In this document: positions 1 through 8,444 of the stretch, in pieces
How the letters are laid out: every line of letters starts with the position of its first letter
Numbering within the stretch: the stretch's first letter is position 1
Origin: JAFDED01 sp964611635
GTDB lineage: Bacteria; Desulfobacterota; JAFDED01
Direction of reading: 5' to 3'
DNA length: 16,576 bases
NCBI GenBank assembly: GCA_964611635.1
Contig: CAZTAS010000148.1
Coordinates: 1-16,576, forward strand
The notes under the pieces: generated by a model
Databases searched by the model: none
Told to the model about the DNA's origin: nothing
What the model saw: only the letters and a program-made list of their open reading frames with translations
Position numbers and translations under genes: made by a program

Positions 1-1029
1 TCTTTTGCCAAGGGAGCCATAGCCACTTCTTTAGGGCTAATGTTTGCGACGATCGGCATAGATATCATGCGGCCCGTCGCCAGGTTTACTTTTGGCATCG
101 ATATGTTTATTGATGGAATAGATTTGATGCCTTTAATCATCGGTACCTTTGCAATTAGCGAGTTGCTGATTCAATCTGAACAAGTGGGTGAAAAAGTAGT
201 GGTTATTGGTGAAGAGGGGGAAGCCAAAAAAATAAAAAGAAAAGATTTCTTACCACGTCTTAGTGATCTGAAGGAAATCGGGTTGATAACTTATTTAAAA
301 AGCTCAATAATTGGCTATTTTATTGGGGTTCTTCCTGGAGCTGGTGGTTCGATGGCAGCTTTTGTTTCTTATGCTGAATCTATTAGAGCTTCCAAGCACC
401 CGGAATTATATGGTAAGGGTTCCATTGAAGGCATTGCTGCTGCAGAAACAGCAAATAATGCCATGTGTGGAGGAGCTTTGGTGCCAATGTTGACCTTTGG
501 AATTCCCGGCGACGCCACCACTGCGGTAGTTTTAGGGGTATTAATTATCAATGGTCTGCAGCCGGGCCCTCAATTGATGACCAATCAGTTTCACTTGATA
601 GCTCCAATGTTTGCATCGTTGTTTATAAGTGCCTTGATCTTGATCCCCTTAACCCTGTATCTTTTAGGACCATATTACATTAGGATCGTTTCCATTAATA
701 AAGCCATATTGTATTCCAGTATCGCGGTGATAGCTTTAGTAGGCGGGTATGTGTCGACTTTTTCAATCTTCCAGATGGCCATGACCTTGACTTTAGGGGT
801 AGTGGCGTACTTTTTAAGAAAACAGGATTACCCCACGGTTTCATTACTTCTTGGTTTTATTCTTGGGCCAATGCTAGAAAAGTATTTTAGACGTGCACTT
901 ACCCTTAGCGCAGGGAGCCCTATGATATTTTTAACCAGTATGGATAGCCTTTTCTTCTTGGTATTGACTTTAATATTCTTTTATTTTCTGGTAATCCGCA
1001 AACCCAGAAAGCTGGAAGATATAGTATAG
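1..1029 (+). CDS. tctA: TctA-family tripartite tricarboxylate transporter permease, C-terminal part
   Basis: This is the large membrane subunit of a TTT-type secondary transporter, which works with a small membrane subunit (TctB) and a periplasmic binding protein (TctC) to import carboxylates. The reading frame is open from base 1; the first internal ATG is at 40, so the gene starts outside the window. About 342 residues are present; the family is usually near 500, so roughly the N-terminal third is missing. The conserved family segments are visible: PGAGG around bases 334-348, a following small-residue stretch with AAAETANNA, and FGIPGDATT around 496-522. Several hydrophobic spans fill the C-terminal half, and the charged stretch around bases 180-260 looks like a cytoplasmic loop. 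The protein ends in RKPRKLEDIV, a typical charged tail. The partner genes would lie to the left. The substrate cannot be told from this subunit. Family assignment is secure. Confidence 0.93.
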   Translation, partial: SFAKGAIATSLGLMFATIGIDIMRPVARFTFGIDMFIDGIDLMPLIIGTFAISELLIQSEQVGEKVVVIGEEGEAKKIKRKDFLPRLSDLKEIGLITYLKSSIIGYFIGVLPGAGGSMAAFVSYAESIRASKHPELYGKGSIEGIAAAETANNAMCGGALVPMLTFGIPGDATTAVVLGVLIINGLQPGPQLMTNQFHLIAPMFASLFISALILIPLTLYLLGPYYIRIVSINKAILYSSIAVIALVGGYVSTFSIFQMAMTLTLGVVAYFLRKQDYPTVSLLLGFILGPMLEKYFRRALTLSAGSPMIFLTSMDSLFFLVLTLIFFYFLVIRKPRKLEDIV

Positions 1030-1032
1030 ATA

Positions 1033-1059
1033 AGTATCTTATTACTGCCATAAGATATT
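1033..1059 (+). terminator. Weak AT-rich hairpin after tctA
   Basis: An 8-bp perfect inverted repeat, TATCTTAT and ATAAGATA, flanks a 7-base loop and starts six bases after the tctA stop codon. Its placement suits a transcript end. It is AT-rich and no run of T follows, so it is not a classical intrinsic terminator. The remaining 150 bases up to engB show nothing recognisable. Confidence 0.25.
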
Positions 1060-1212
1060 GCGTCCGCCCTTGATTTTGTATGTTGACGAATAAGATTCTC
1101 AGCCCATATCCATGATTGTGAAAAGCTAGCGGTAGGGGACGGGGTTGGCTTGTCAGTGCATTATGTTTTTCAGTGGCAGATGATTTTATCCTGGAAAGAG
1201 GATCTCCGGTTT

Positions 1213-1797
1213 TTATTGTTTTAACAGTGAGTGGATCTCACTCCATAGCCCTTTTTTCCCTTCCCCGGTCATGGCGGAAAACAAGACGGGCTCAGCGCTT
1301 GCAGGGGGGAGTTGTCGACGTATAAGCGTTATCTGCTTCATCCGCCGTGGCTGGGAAAGCTTATCGACCTTGGTCAAAACGCGAATGGACGTGATATTTT
1401 TATGCGCCAGCCATTCCAGCAGTTGGAGGTCTCCCTCCGTAGGCTCACGACGAATGTCCATGATCACCACGACCCCTCTTAGTTCCTCCCTCTCAGACAG
1501 GTAACGCTCAACCATGGGTCGCCATCTGCGCCGGACCACCTCTGGGGCCCTGGCATAGCCGTATCCCGGCAGGTCCACGAAGACGAAGGCGCAGTTCACC
1601 TCGAAGAAGTTCAACGTCTGGGTTCTGCCCGGCGAGGAACTGGTTTTCACCAGGCCCTTTCGACCCAGCAGGGTGTTGATCAGGGAAGACTTGCCCACGT
1701 TGGAGCGGCCGGCAAAAGCCACCTCGGGCAAGAATGTGCCAGGGTACTGAGATGGGTCAACGGCGCTGGTCAGAAACCGCGCAGAAACGATTTTCAT
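1213..1797 (-). CDS. engB: EngB/YsxC ribosome-biogenesis GTPase
   Basis: This is a TRAFAC-class GTPase of the EngB (YihA/YsxC) family, needed for late assembly of the 50S ribosomal subunit. The protein is 194 residues, the normal family length. All GTPase motifs are present in order: G1 GRSNVGKS at about 30-37, the G2 threonine in PGRTQ at about 57-61, G3 DLPGYG at 75-80, G4 TKVDK at 142-146 and G5 FSA at 173-175. The short N-terminal FLTSA...FAGRSNVGKSSL context is typical. Its ATG overlaps the stop of the upstream aminotransferase gene in an ATGA arrangement, so the two are probably co-transcribed and translationally coupled. It is convergent with tctA. No intrinsic terminator was seen after the TAA stop. 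Identification is very secure. Confidence 0.97.
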   Translation of the reverse strand: MKIVSARFLTSAVDPSQYPGTFLPEVAFAGRSNVGKSSLINTLLGRKGLVKTSSSPGRTQTLNFFEVNCAFVFVDLPGYGYARAPEVVRRRWRPMVERYLSEREELRGVVVIMDIRREPTEGDLQLLEWLAHKNITSIRVLTKVDKLSQPRRMKQITLIRRQLPPASAEPVLFSAMTGEGKKGLWSEIHSLLKQ

Positions 1798-2963
1798 GAA
1801 AACCGCTTTTGCAAATAGGCCTGAATTCGATCCATCCCTTCCTTTATGTTCTCAAAAGAGTTGGCGTAAGAGAAGCGCAGGTAGCCCTCGGCGTTCTGGC
1901 CGAAGTCGATGCCGGGAGTTACGCCGACGTGGGCGTTTTTCAGGATATCGAAAGCCAACTGATACGAGTCATAAGAGAACCGGCGCGCGTTGGCTAAAAC
2001 GTAAAAGGCTCCCGTGGGCTCAACCGTGATTCCGAACCCCATCTCTTTCAGGCGTTGGATCATGAGCTTGCGCCGCTGATCGTAAATGTTCCGCATCCGT
2101 TTCACTTCCGCTTCGCATCCATCCAGTGCAGAGATGGCAGCCCTCTGAACAAAGGCATTGGGAGAGATGAAGAAGTTCTGGAGCATTTTCTGAAGGGGCC
2201 GCTTGAATTCTTCCGGCATAATGATGTATCCCAGCCGCCAGCCGGTCATGGCATAGGCCTTGGAGAACCCGTTGATAACGAAAGCCCGGTCGGTGAACTC
2301 CAGGATTGAATGCTCCCGGCCCTCGTACACCAAGCCGTGGTAAATCTCGTCGGAGACAATCATGGGGCCAAGGTTGGCGATGTGAGCCATACGTTCGGAA
2401 GAAAGCAGGTTGCCCGTGGGGTTGGCCGGCGAGTTGATTATTACGGCCCGGGTGGAAGGATTGATGAGCAAATTTTCAGGCCGATACTGGAAGCCGTCTT
2501 CTTCGTGAACGTTCACGAACACGGATTTTCCTCCAAGAAACTTCACATAATTGGGATAACATGAATAATGAGGATCCGAGAGGATAACCTCATCACCGGG
2601 GTTCAGCAAGGCCCCCAATACAAGGAGGAAGGCCGGTGATGATCCCATGGTTACCGCCACCCTGTCGGGCGTGAGCTTGACGCCGTAGTGGCGATGATAA
2701 TGGCGGCAGATGGCCTCTCGGAGAGGAAGCAATCCCATGCTGTGGGTGTAACGGGTTTCACCGTCTCGCATGGCACGCTCCGCAGCCTCGATAATGCGGG
2801 GCGGGGTGTCAAAATCAGGTTCGCCAACTTCGAGATGAATGATATTGCAACCCTGCATCTCAAGCTCCGCACTACGCTCCATAACATCCATTACGATGAA
2901 CGGAGGAAGATCCATAGCCCGCTGGGAGATCCCAATATTCTCTTTTTCATTTAATTTTTGCAT
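1794..2963 (-). CDS. PLP-dependent class I/II aminotransferase
   Basis: This is a fold-type I pyridoxal-phosphate aminotransferase of the aspartate/aromatic group. Counting from the ATG at 2963 it has 389 residues, and the family landmarks are clear. These are the LEVGEPDFDTP segment near the N-terminus, NPTG at about 181-184, the PLP-ring aspartate in SDEIY near 205, the Schiff-base lysine in FSKAY at about 235 with TGWR at 240-243, and the substrate-carboxylate arginine in LRFSY near 363. The frame stays open upstream to an ATG at 3065, which would add 34 residues rich in hydrophobic and lysine residues not typical of the family. I prefer the 2963 start on homology grounds, although neither ATG has a good ribosome-binding site. 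A TTG near 2996 with an upstream AAAAGG is another option. The substrate cannot be told. The gene overlaps engB by 4 bp. Confidence 0.92.
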   Translation of the reverse strand: MQKLNEKENIGISQRAMDLPPFIVMDVMERSAELEMQGCNIIHLEVGEPDFDTPPRIIEAAERAMRDGETRYTHSMGLLPLREAICRHYHRHYGVKLTPDRVAVTMGSSPAFLLVLGALLNPGDEVILSDPHYSCYPNYVKFLGGKSVFVNVHEEDGFQYRPENLLINPSTRAVIINSPANPTGNLLSSERMAHIANLGPMIVSDEIYHGLVYEGREHSILEFTDRAFVINGFSKAYAMTGWRLGYIIMPEEFKRPLQKMLQNFFISPNAFVQRAAISALDGCEAEVKRMRNIYDQRRKLMIQRLKEMGFGITVEPTGAFYVLANARRFSYDSYQLAFDILKNAHVGVTPGIDFGQNAEGYLRFSYANSFENIKEGMDRIQAYLQKRFS

Positions 2964-3111
2964 CTCGTTAATTTTCGCTTTGATTATCTCCAAATACTCA
3001 AAGCCTTTTAGAACAGGGCTCTCAAGAAATAAAAAAATTTGTACCGAATGGGAATTCCTGTACATACTTTACTTTTGCCGTAGAGATGGGTCATTTGAGC
3101 ACAGAGAGCTG

Positions 3112-4770
3112 TCAGATCACCTGGAAAATTTCTATTTCCGTCTCACGGCCTTTGAGCGATTTTTTCCCCACGCTTTCTGTAGTGAAAATATCTTTGACTT
3201 CCTGATAAGTCTCTGGTCCGATGAGAATTTGGTTTGGCTGAGCCAGCTCCTCCAGGCGGGCCGCTACGTTGACCACATCTCCGAGAACGGTGTAATCGAG
3301 ACGTCTGATGGATCCGATGTTACCCACCACCACCATGCCTGTGTTGATGCCGACTCGAATGCTGAAGCGTTGTTCCGGTGGGAGTTCCTCCATGAATTGC
3401 TCCCTTTCCAAGAGCATCTTCTTGGCCGCGAGTACGGCTCGCTTGGCGTCGTCTTTTCGCGTGAAAGGCGCGCCAAAGACCGCCATGATACCGTCCCCTA
3501 TGTATTTATCCAGCGTTCCATCATACTCAAAGACAATATCGGTCATGCGACTGAAGTAATCGTTTAAAAGCTGGGCGACTTCTGTGGGTTGGAGCCTTTC
3601 GGCAATCTTGGTGAACCCGATTATGTCCGAGAACAAGATTGTGACCTTCTGCTCCTGAGTCTCAAGGGTGATTCCTCCTGCCTGATAGCTCTGTTTCATG
3701 AGCATATCCACAACAGAGGGCGAGTGGAACCTCATAAGGTTATTGCGAATCTGGGATTCCTGACGGATTTTTTCCTGAAGCCGGGATTGTTGAATTCCAA
3801 TGGCAGCCTGGTTGCCAATGGCGAACAGAAGGTCCAGATCATCCTCGGTAAAAGGCTTATCAGTACTGGTACGGTCTAGAAACAGTACACCAATAATATC
3901 GTCCCGATGCCTCCACAGAGGGACGCACATGGCCGAACGGATGCCGTAAAGCTGGATACTTTCACCAGCCTTGAACCTGGCATCTACCTTGGCATCGGCA
4001 GTCAATACAGCAACCTGCTCTTCCATCACCCTGCTGACGATGGTGCGACTCAGGGAGATCTTCTCTTCAGGCGTTGATACCCCGCGGTAGCGGATCACTT
4101 TCGGGACCAGTATTGAGGTGTCTATATCGCGTAGTAGCAGGAATCCACGCTCCGCTTCCACCACCTGGATCACCAACTCCATGATAACTTCCAGCAGGTC
4201 TTCAAGGTTGGTGACTGAATTGATGGTCTCGCCGATTTGATAGAGGATTAAGAGGTTTCGGTAATTTTTCTCTAAATTCTCACTAGGTCGATCCTTTGCG
4301 AAACGGAGGGTAGCCGCCAGTGCCTGACGCGAAATGCTGGCCTGTTCATCCTGGACGGTTGGAGTATCAATGATACGCGCCAGGTTCCGAAGTGGTGAAA
4401 TAACATTCTCCTCCGCCAAGGATTTCACCAGAGTGCGATTTTCATCCTGGATGTGATCGTCGGACAGGGATACTTGCGTTGAGATCTGGTCTATAAATTT
4501 AATGGTGGCTGTTCCGATACGTATGGTGTCCTGATCGGCCAGGACGTGGCGGGAGACTCGGGCATCATTTATGAATGTGCCGTTATGACTGTCCAGATCC
4601 ACCAGAATATAACGTTCTCCTTCTCGAACTATTTCCGCATGCTTTCGTGAAACAATCTTCTCATCTATAATAATCTCGTTATCAGGCGCCCGCCCGATGA
4701 CGATCTTATTTCCTGTAAGTGGAAATTCCTGCGGCTCTTTCAGCGGCAGTTGAACAATAAGCTTAATCAT
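3112..4770 (-). CDS. FHA-GAF-class III adenylate cyclase
   Basis: This is a 552-residue soluble signalling enzyme predicted to make cyclic AMP. It has three parts. An FHA phosphothreonine-binding domain spans about 20-92 (GR at 26-27, SRKH at 41-44, NG at 63-64). A GAF sensor domain spans about 185-330. A class III nucleotide cyclase domain spans about 372-552. In the cyclase, both metal aspartates are present (D382 in FSDIIGFT and D426 in GDG). So are the purine-specifying pair expected for ATP (K422 in DKYIGD and D492 in LDYTVLGD) and the transition-state Asn501 and Arg505 in VNVAARL. It is therefore probably an active adenylate rather than guanylate cyclase. There is no membrane segment. 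The FHA domain suggests control by a Ser/Thr kinase; the GAF ligand is unknown. It lies downstream of glgA on the same strand, separated by 280 bp. A modest AGG precedes the ATG. Confidence 0.93.
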   Translation of the reverse strand: MIKLIVQLPLKEPQEFPLTGNKIVIGRAPDNEIIIDEKIVSRKHAEIVREGERYILVDLDSHNGTFINDARVSRHVLADQDTIRIGTATIKFIDQISTQVSLSDDHIQDENRTLVKSLAEENVISPLRNLARIIDTPTVQDEQASISRQALAATLRFAKDRPSENLEKNYRNLLILYQIGETINSVTNLEDLLEVIMELVIQVVEAERGFLLLRDIDTSILVPKVIRYRGVSTPEEKISLSRTIVSRVMEEQVAVLTADAKVDARFKAGESIQLYGIRSAMCVPLWRHRDDIIGVLFLDRTSTDKPFTEDDLDLLFAIGNQAAIGIQQSRLQEKIRQESQIRNNLMRFHSPSVVDMLMKQSYQAGGITLETQEQKVTILFSDIIGFTKIAERLQPTEVAQLLNDYFSRMTDIVFEYDGTLDKYIGDGIMAVFGAPFTRKDDAKRAVLAAKKMLLEREQFMEELPPEQRFSIRVGINTGMVVVGNIGSIRRLDYTVLGDVVNVAARLEELAQPNQILIGPETYQEVKDIFTTESVGKKSLKGRETEIEIFQVI

Positions 4771-4839
4771 GCTAACCTATTGAATTACATTACCATTTGA
4801 CAAATACGATACTCCCACCGATACTGGAATCCGATAAAA

Positions 4840-4866
4840 ATTATATATAGCACAACCAGCTAACAA
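4840..4866 (-). promoter_or_regulatory. Possible promoter upstream of the cyclase gene
   Basis: On the minus strand a perfect TATAAT lies at 4840-4845, about 70 bases before the cyclase ATG. A TTGTTA lies at 4861-4866, giving a short 15-base spacer. The surrounding 4771-5050 interval is AT-rich and has no convincing gene, so a promoter is expected here. The spacing is poor, and this particular pair is only a candidate. Confidence 0.25.
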
Positions 4867-5050
4867 GTGTCCAGTAAAAATATAAATTCAAGGCTTTAGG
4901 CTTATTATAATTTTTCCCCTTATATGCTTACATAAAAATTAGAAGGCACCCTCACGGGCTTTACATAAAATCAATGGGACAGAGTCCACCAGGATGCATT
5001 GTTGAAAGGGTTCAGTAATTCTACCCATTTTCCGCTCTCTCCCTATGTGT

Positions 5051-6523
5051 TCAGAAACGATGCTGTCGCCTCTGGAGTGCGAGCCGGTACAGATCCAGAT
5101 ATTTCGAAGCTGAACGAGCCCAGGAAAACTCTTCCTGCATTGCCCGGCGCATTAAATCCGTCCACGCTGCTTGGTTCTGGTAAAGCTCCAGGGCGGATTT
5201 CATCCGCTCCATAAGGGCCTTGGCAGAATAAGCTACAAACTTGAAGCCATTTCCCGTCCCGGTGACGGGGTCATAATCCTGGATCGTGTCATCTAATCCG
5301 CCCGTGGCGCGCACTAAAGGTATTGTCCCGTACCGAAGGCTATAAATCTGGTTAAGACCGCATGGCTCATAGCGAGAGGGCATGAGAAAAATGTCGCTTC
5401 CCGCTTCGATTTTATGGGCCAGCTCGTTATTAAAGTCCAGGCGGATGGCCGCCTTTTGCGAAAACCGGGCGCCGATCCGCTGGAACATTTCCTGATATTT
5501 CTGATCTCCCGTTCCCAGCAGGACAAACCCTACATCCAATGCAAGCATCTCATCGATACATTCCGCTACAAGATCCAGCCCTTTCTGATCGGCAAGGCGG
5601 GTGATCATCCCCACCACGGGGCGAGTCATCAGCTCATCAGGAAGGCCCAAAGTCTCAAGCAAGTCTCGTTTACAACTGACCTTCCCTTCCAGGCTCTCGG
5701 GGTTATAGTGTGCGGTGATATATGGATCTGTCCGGGGGTCCCATTCAAAATAGTCCGTGCCATTGAGTATCCCGAAAAGATCACCCCTGCGGTCCCTCAA
5801 AACGCCATCTAATCCGCACCCTAACTCCTCGGTTTGGATTTCCTGGCTATAATTCTCGCTTACAGTGTTGATCACATCTGCTGCATAAATGGCCCCTTTC
5901 AAGAAATTGAGTTTTCCCCAGAACTCCAGACCGATGATTCCCCGCCATTGCTCGGAAATATCCAGCAATGGGAAAAGGTCCATTGGGAAAAGACCCTGAT
6001 ACGCCAGATTGTGTATAGTAAGCACCGAGGCCGCTGAGCCCAATTCGGGATGATCGGCGAACATAGTGCGCAGGTAGATCGGGATGAGACCGGACTGCCA
6101 GTCGTGGCAATGGAAGATTTGCGGCCAGAAATTTACCAGATTGCACAATTCATAGGCACTGCGGGCTAAAAAGGTGAAGCGCTGGAGATTATCGGGATAA
6201 TCCCCCTCAGGTGTTCCATAAAGATATTCCCGGTCGAATAGGGCATCATTTTCCACGAAGTAGGTTATTACCTTCTTTTCCAGCAGTGTTCTTCGGATCG
6301 TGCCTCTTACTGGCAAACCGCAGATGATTGTTTCTACATTACCCAGAATTCTGGCCCTGGAGGCTTTTTGTTGAACCGAGCGATGTCCGGGCAGAAAAAC
6401 CCGTATGTCGCAATCCAAACTATGCAAATACAGCGGAAGAGAGCCGCAAACGTCAGCCAAGCCACCCGTTTTGGCAAGCGGTGTTACCTCAGGGGAGATC
6501 ATCAGGACTCTCAACTCACTCAT
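5051..6523 (-). CDS. glgA: Glycogen synthase (ADP-glucose type, GT5)
   Basis: This cytoplasmic GT5 glycosyltransferase adds glucose from a nucleotide sugar, normally ADP-glucose, to growing alpha-1,4-glucan. The protein has 490 residues, a normal length. The N-terminal KTGGL donor-binding motif is at 18-22, HCHDWQ at about 138-143, TIHNLAYQG at about 169-177, and the C-terminal PSRYEPCGLNQ at 382-392 with the catalytic Glu near 386, followed by VRATGGLDDTI. The start at MSELRVLMISPEVTP is the usual GlgA N-terminus. No strong ribosome-binding site precedes it, only an AT-rich leader. No other glycogen gene (glgB, glgC, glgP) is in the window. It is flanked by 292 bp of non-coding DNA upstream and 280 bp downstream, so it may be its own transcription unit. 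Confidence 0.97.
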   Translation of the reverse strand: MSELRVLMISPEVTPLAKTGGLADVCGSLPLYLHSLDCDIRVFLPGHRSVQQKASRARILGNVETIICGLPVRGTIRRTLLEKKVITYFVENDALFDREYLYGTPEGDYPDNLQRFTFLARSAYELCNLVNFWPQIFHCHDWQSGLIPIYLRTMFADHPELGSAASVLTIHNLAYQGLFPMDLFPLLDISEQWRGIIGLEFWGKLNFLKGAIYAADVINTVSENYSQEIQTEELGCGLDGVLRDRRGDLFGILNGTDYFEWDPRTDPYITAHYNPESLEGKVSCKRDLLETLGLPDELMTRPVVGMITRLADQKGLDLVAECIDEMLALDVGFVLLGTGDQKYQEMFQRIGARFSQKAAIRLDFNNELAHKIEAGSDIFLMPSRYEPCGLNQIYSLRYGTIPLVRATGGLDDTIQDYDPVTGTGNGFKFVAYSAKALMERMKSALELYQNQAAWTDLMRRAMQEEFSWARSASKYLDLYRLALQRRQHRF

Positions 6524-6815
6524 TATGTTCTTTTTTCCAATAAGATATCAATACAATTTTGGTGAATATGGTAATAATCAAAGGCTATTAACAACTTTAA
6601 GCACCAGGATAGATATAGGATTAGATTTTAAACACTATAAAAAGGGACCTCACTATAAAAGAGGACCTCGCGGGTGGAGTAAGGCTTTGTGATGGGCAAG
6701 TACCTCACAGTTCTAGGAGAGGGCACACTACTTCACTTCAGGACTAATCTTGGAAAAACAAGTCCACGGCTCGAAAGATCGCCAGGAGATTGGCCCCTCA
6801 TTTTAGTTTTGTGGA
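6524..6815. other. Non-coding interval between the bactofilin gene and glgA
   Basis: About 290 bases hold no convincing gene. The part next to glgA (6524-6670) is AT-rich, as expected for a promoter region, and contains the tandem repeat listed separately. On the minus strand, TTGTTA followed 18 bases later by CATATT is a weak promoter candidate for glgA. The open frames crossing this interval on the plus strand lack ribosome-binding sites and family features, so I treat them as chance. Confidence 0.5.
6633..6668 (-). repeat. 18-bp imperfect tandem direct repeat upstream of glgA
   Basis: Two abutting 18-base copies occupy 6633-6650 and 6651-6668 and match at 16 of 18 positions. On the plus strand each begins CACTATAAAA and ends GGACCT; on the minus strand the unit starts AGGTCC and ends TTATAGTG. 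The repeat lies 110-145 bases upstream of the glgA start. A paired protein-binding site is possible, but nothing else in the window shows what would bind it. Confidence 0.6.
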
Positions 6816-7268
6816 CTATGCAGGGCTCGGTTCCTCATCGAGCTCTTGCTTTTCTTCTTCCAAGAATTCCCTGCTCATTAAAGGAACACGCGGTTCTTCG
6901 GCTGCCAGGGATGTCATCTGACAATTTCCCTCGAAGATCACCCCTTCATCAACCACCAGCACCGGTGTTTTAATATTACCCAGAAGCTTTCCGGGTGCAT
7001 GGATCTCCAGCCTGCTGCTGGTCGAAAGGTTTCCCTTGACCTCCCCTCCAATAATGATGGCCTTGGCATTTATTTCGGCCTGAATCTTAGCACTTTCGCC
7101 GATAATCAATGTGCCCTGAGTAGAGATCTCTCCGGAAAACTTTCCATCGATCTGGACCGTCCCTTCAAAGGTAAGCTTGCCTTCAAACTCCGTCCCCTTC
7201 CCAAGGAATGCGCTTATTTCATCTCTTCCGTTCCCCATTTTCTCGTCCTTTTTTCCTATCATATCCAT
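6816..7268 (-). CDS. Bactofilin (polymer-forming cytoskeletal protein)
   Basis: This is a 150-residue bactofilin (older name DUF583), a small protein that polymerises without nucleotide into filaments that often anchor cell-wall enzymes at curved or polar membrane. The core, about residues 20-120, shows the regular short repeats of a right-handed beta-helix: FLGKGTEFEGKLTFEG, VQIDGKFSGEI, LIIGESAKIQAEI, AIIIGGEVKGNL and RLEIHAPGKLLGNI. The tails are polar: a lysine-rich N-terminus and a glutamate-rich C-terminus. An excellent ribosome-binding site, AAAGGAG, sits 5 bases before the ATG. The gene lies 75 bp downstream of rodA in the same direction, so it is probably the last gene of the elongation cluster. 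That supports a role in cell shape. Its exact local function is an inference. Confidence 0.93.
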   Translation of the reverse strand: MDMIGKKDEKMGNGRDEISAFLGKGTEFEGKLTFEGTVQIDGKFSGEISTQGTLIIGESAKIQAEINAKAIIIGGEVKGNLSTSSRLEIHAPGKLLGNIKTPVLVVDEGVIFEGNCQMTSLAAEEPRVPLMSREFLEEEKQELDEEPSPA

Positions 7269-7343
7269 GGCTCTCCTTTACGCGATCTTCGGATTATTGT
7301 TTCTCATTAGCATATTGATTCTTATTTGGCAAGCACAAATGCA

Positions 7344-8444
7344 TTAAAATCGAAATCTTCTCATTCTTATGTTGATCAACAACCCAATGCCCGCCATGAC
7401 ACATAAATATGATGATCCACCGTAGCTGATGAAGGGCATCGGTGCTCCCACCACGGGCAGTAAGCCCACCACCATGCCGGCATTGACAATGGTCTGCCAG
7501 AATATCATGGATGATATGCCTATGGCGACCAAGGCACCGAGCCTATCGCGCGAGTGATAAGCGATGCTGATACCCTTGAGGATGATGAGCAGCAGGAGAA
7601 CCAAGACAACAAGGATGCCTATGAAACCCCACTCTTCAGCCAGGACGGAGAGGGCGAAATCTGTATGCTGCTCTGGCAAGAAATGCAGCCGGGTCTGCGT
7701 TCCCTTCATGAACCCTTTGCCCAGAAGGCCTCCTGAGCCCACGGCAATCTTTGACTGGATGATGTGATAACCGGAACCAAGGGGGTCCAGGGAAGGATTG
7801 AAAAATGTCATGACCCGTTTTTTCTGATAATCCTTGAGGTTGTACCAGAATATGGGAGTCATGGCCACGCTTATCCCCGCCAAAATCAGCACTGAGGTAG
7901 GGTGAACTTTCATGAACAAGATCAACGTGAATCCGATGAAAAGGATCAATAAAGATGTGCCCAAGTCCGGTTGGATGATGATCAGCAAGACGGGAATGGC
8001 AACAAGAACAAGGGGTACAAAAAGTTCGCGCAGGGTATATCCTTCGATTTGATCGTGATAATGGAAGTAGCGTGCCAGTGCGAAAATGAGTGTTAGTTTG
8101 ATAATCTCGGAGGGCTGGATGGAAAAGCTTATGATTCGCAACCAGCGGCGTGAGCCGGAAATTTCCTGTCCAAAAAAGATCACCATCAAGAGAAGAATGA
8201 TGGAAAATCCGTACAAGGTATATGCCGCGGTATCCAGGATGTGATAGTTTACCGCTACCATGATAACTAAAATCGCCAACCCGATAATAAACCAGTAGAG
8301 TTGTTTAAGGTAGTACGGCGTTTGATCTGCGATTATCAGAGATCTGGATGCACTGTAAAGGTTTAAGATCCCGATGCCGGCCACCACGGTGCAAAGCAAA
8401 AGCAGTGTCCAATCAAAGTTTTGAAGCAACCTTTTGCCGATCAT
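7344..8444 (-). CDS. rodA: RodA, SEDS-family peptidoglycan glycosyltransferase
   Basis: This is an integral membrane SEDS protein that polymerises lipid II into glycan strands during elongation, in complex with PBP2. The protein has 366 residues and about ten hydrophobic spans. Family signatures include SGSRRWL at about 97-102, FSIQPSEIIKL at about 107-117, QPDLGTS at about 158-164, and PEQHTDFALSVLAEEWG, in which D262 matches the catalytic aspartate. Near the C-terminus is PFISYGGSS at 337-345. The ATG lies 32 bases inside the end of mrdA, with AAAAGG just upstream, so translation is probably coupled to PBP2. This RodA-PBP2 pairing fits their action as a bifunctional synthase. The assignment as RodA rather than FtsW rests on the mre/mrdA neighbours as well as the sequence. 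Confidence 0.96.
   Translation of the reverse strand: MIGKRLLQNFDWTLLLLCTVVAGIGILNLYSASRSLIIADQTPYYLKQLYWFIIGLAILVIMVAVNYHILDTAAYTLYGFSIILLLMVIFFGQEISGSRRWLRIISFSIQPSEIIKLTLIFALARYFHYHDQIEGYTLRELFVPLVLVAIPVLLIIIQPDLGTSLLILFIGFTLILFMKVHPTSVLILAGISVAMTPIFWYNLKDYQKKRVMTFFNPSLDPLGSGYHIIQSKIAVGSGGLLGKGFMKGTQTRLHFLPEQHTDFALSVLAEEWGFIGILVVLVLLLLIILKGISIAYHSRDRLGALVAIGISSMIFWQTIVNAGMVVGLLPVVGAPMPFISYGGSSYLCVMAGIGLLINIRMRRFRF

Noticed and set aside
1144..1158. Sigma-54-like TGGC...TGCA element
   Set aside because: The GG-to-GC spacing is one base short and no plus-strand gene follows.
2839..3567. 242-codon plus-strand open frame
   Set aside because: It lies opposite the aminotransferase and cyclase genes, both of which have full conserved motifs; the frame shows no family features.
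5414..5812. 132-codon plus-strand open frame opposite glgA
   Set aside because: It is antisense to conserved glgA sequence and has no ribosome-binding site or recognisable domain.
6405..6973. Two plus-strand open frames spanning the glgA-bactofilin gap
   Set aside because: They run into antisense sequence of known genes, have low-complexity products and lack start signals.
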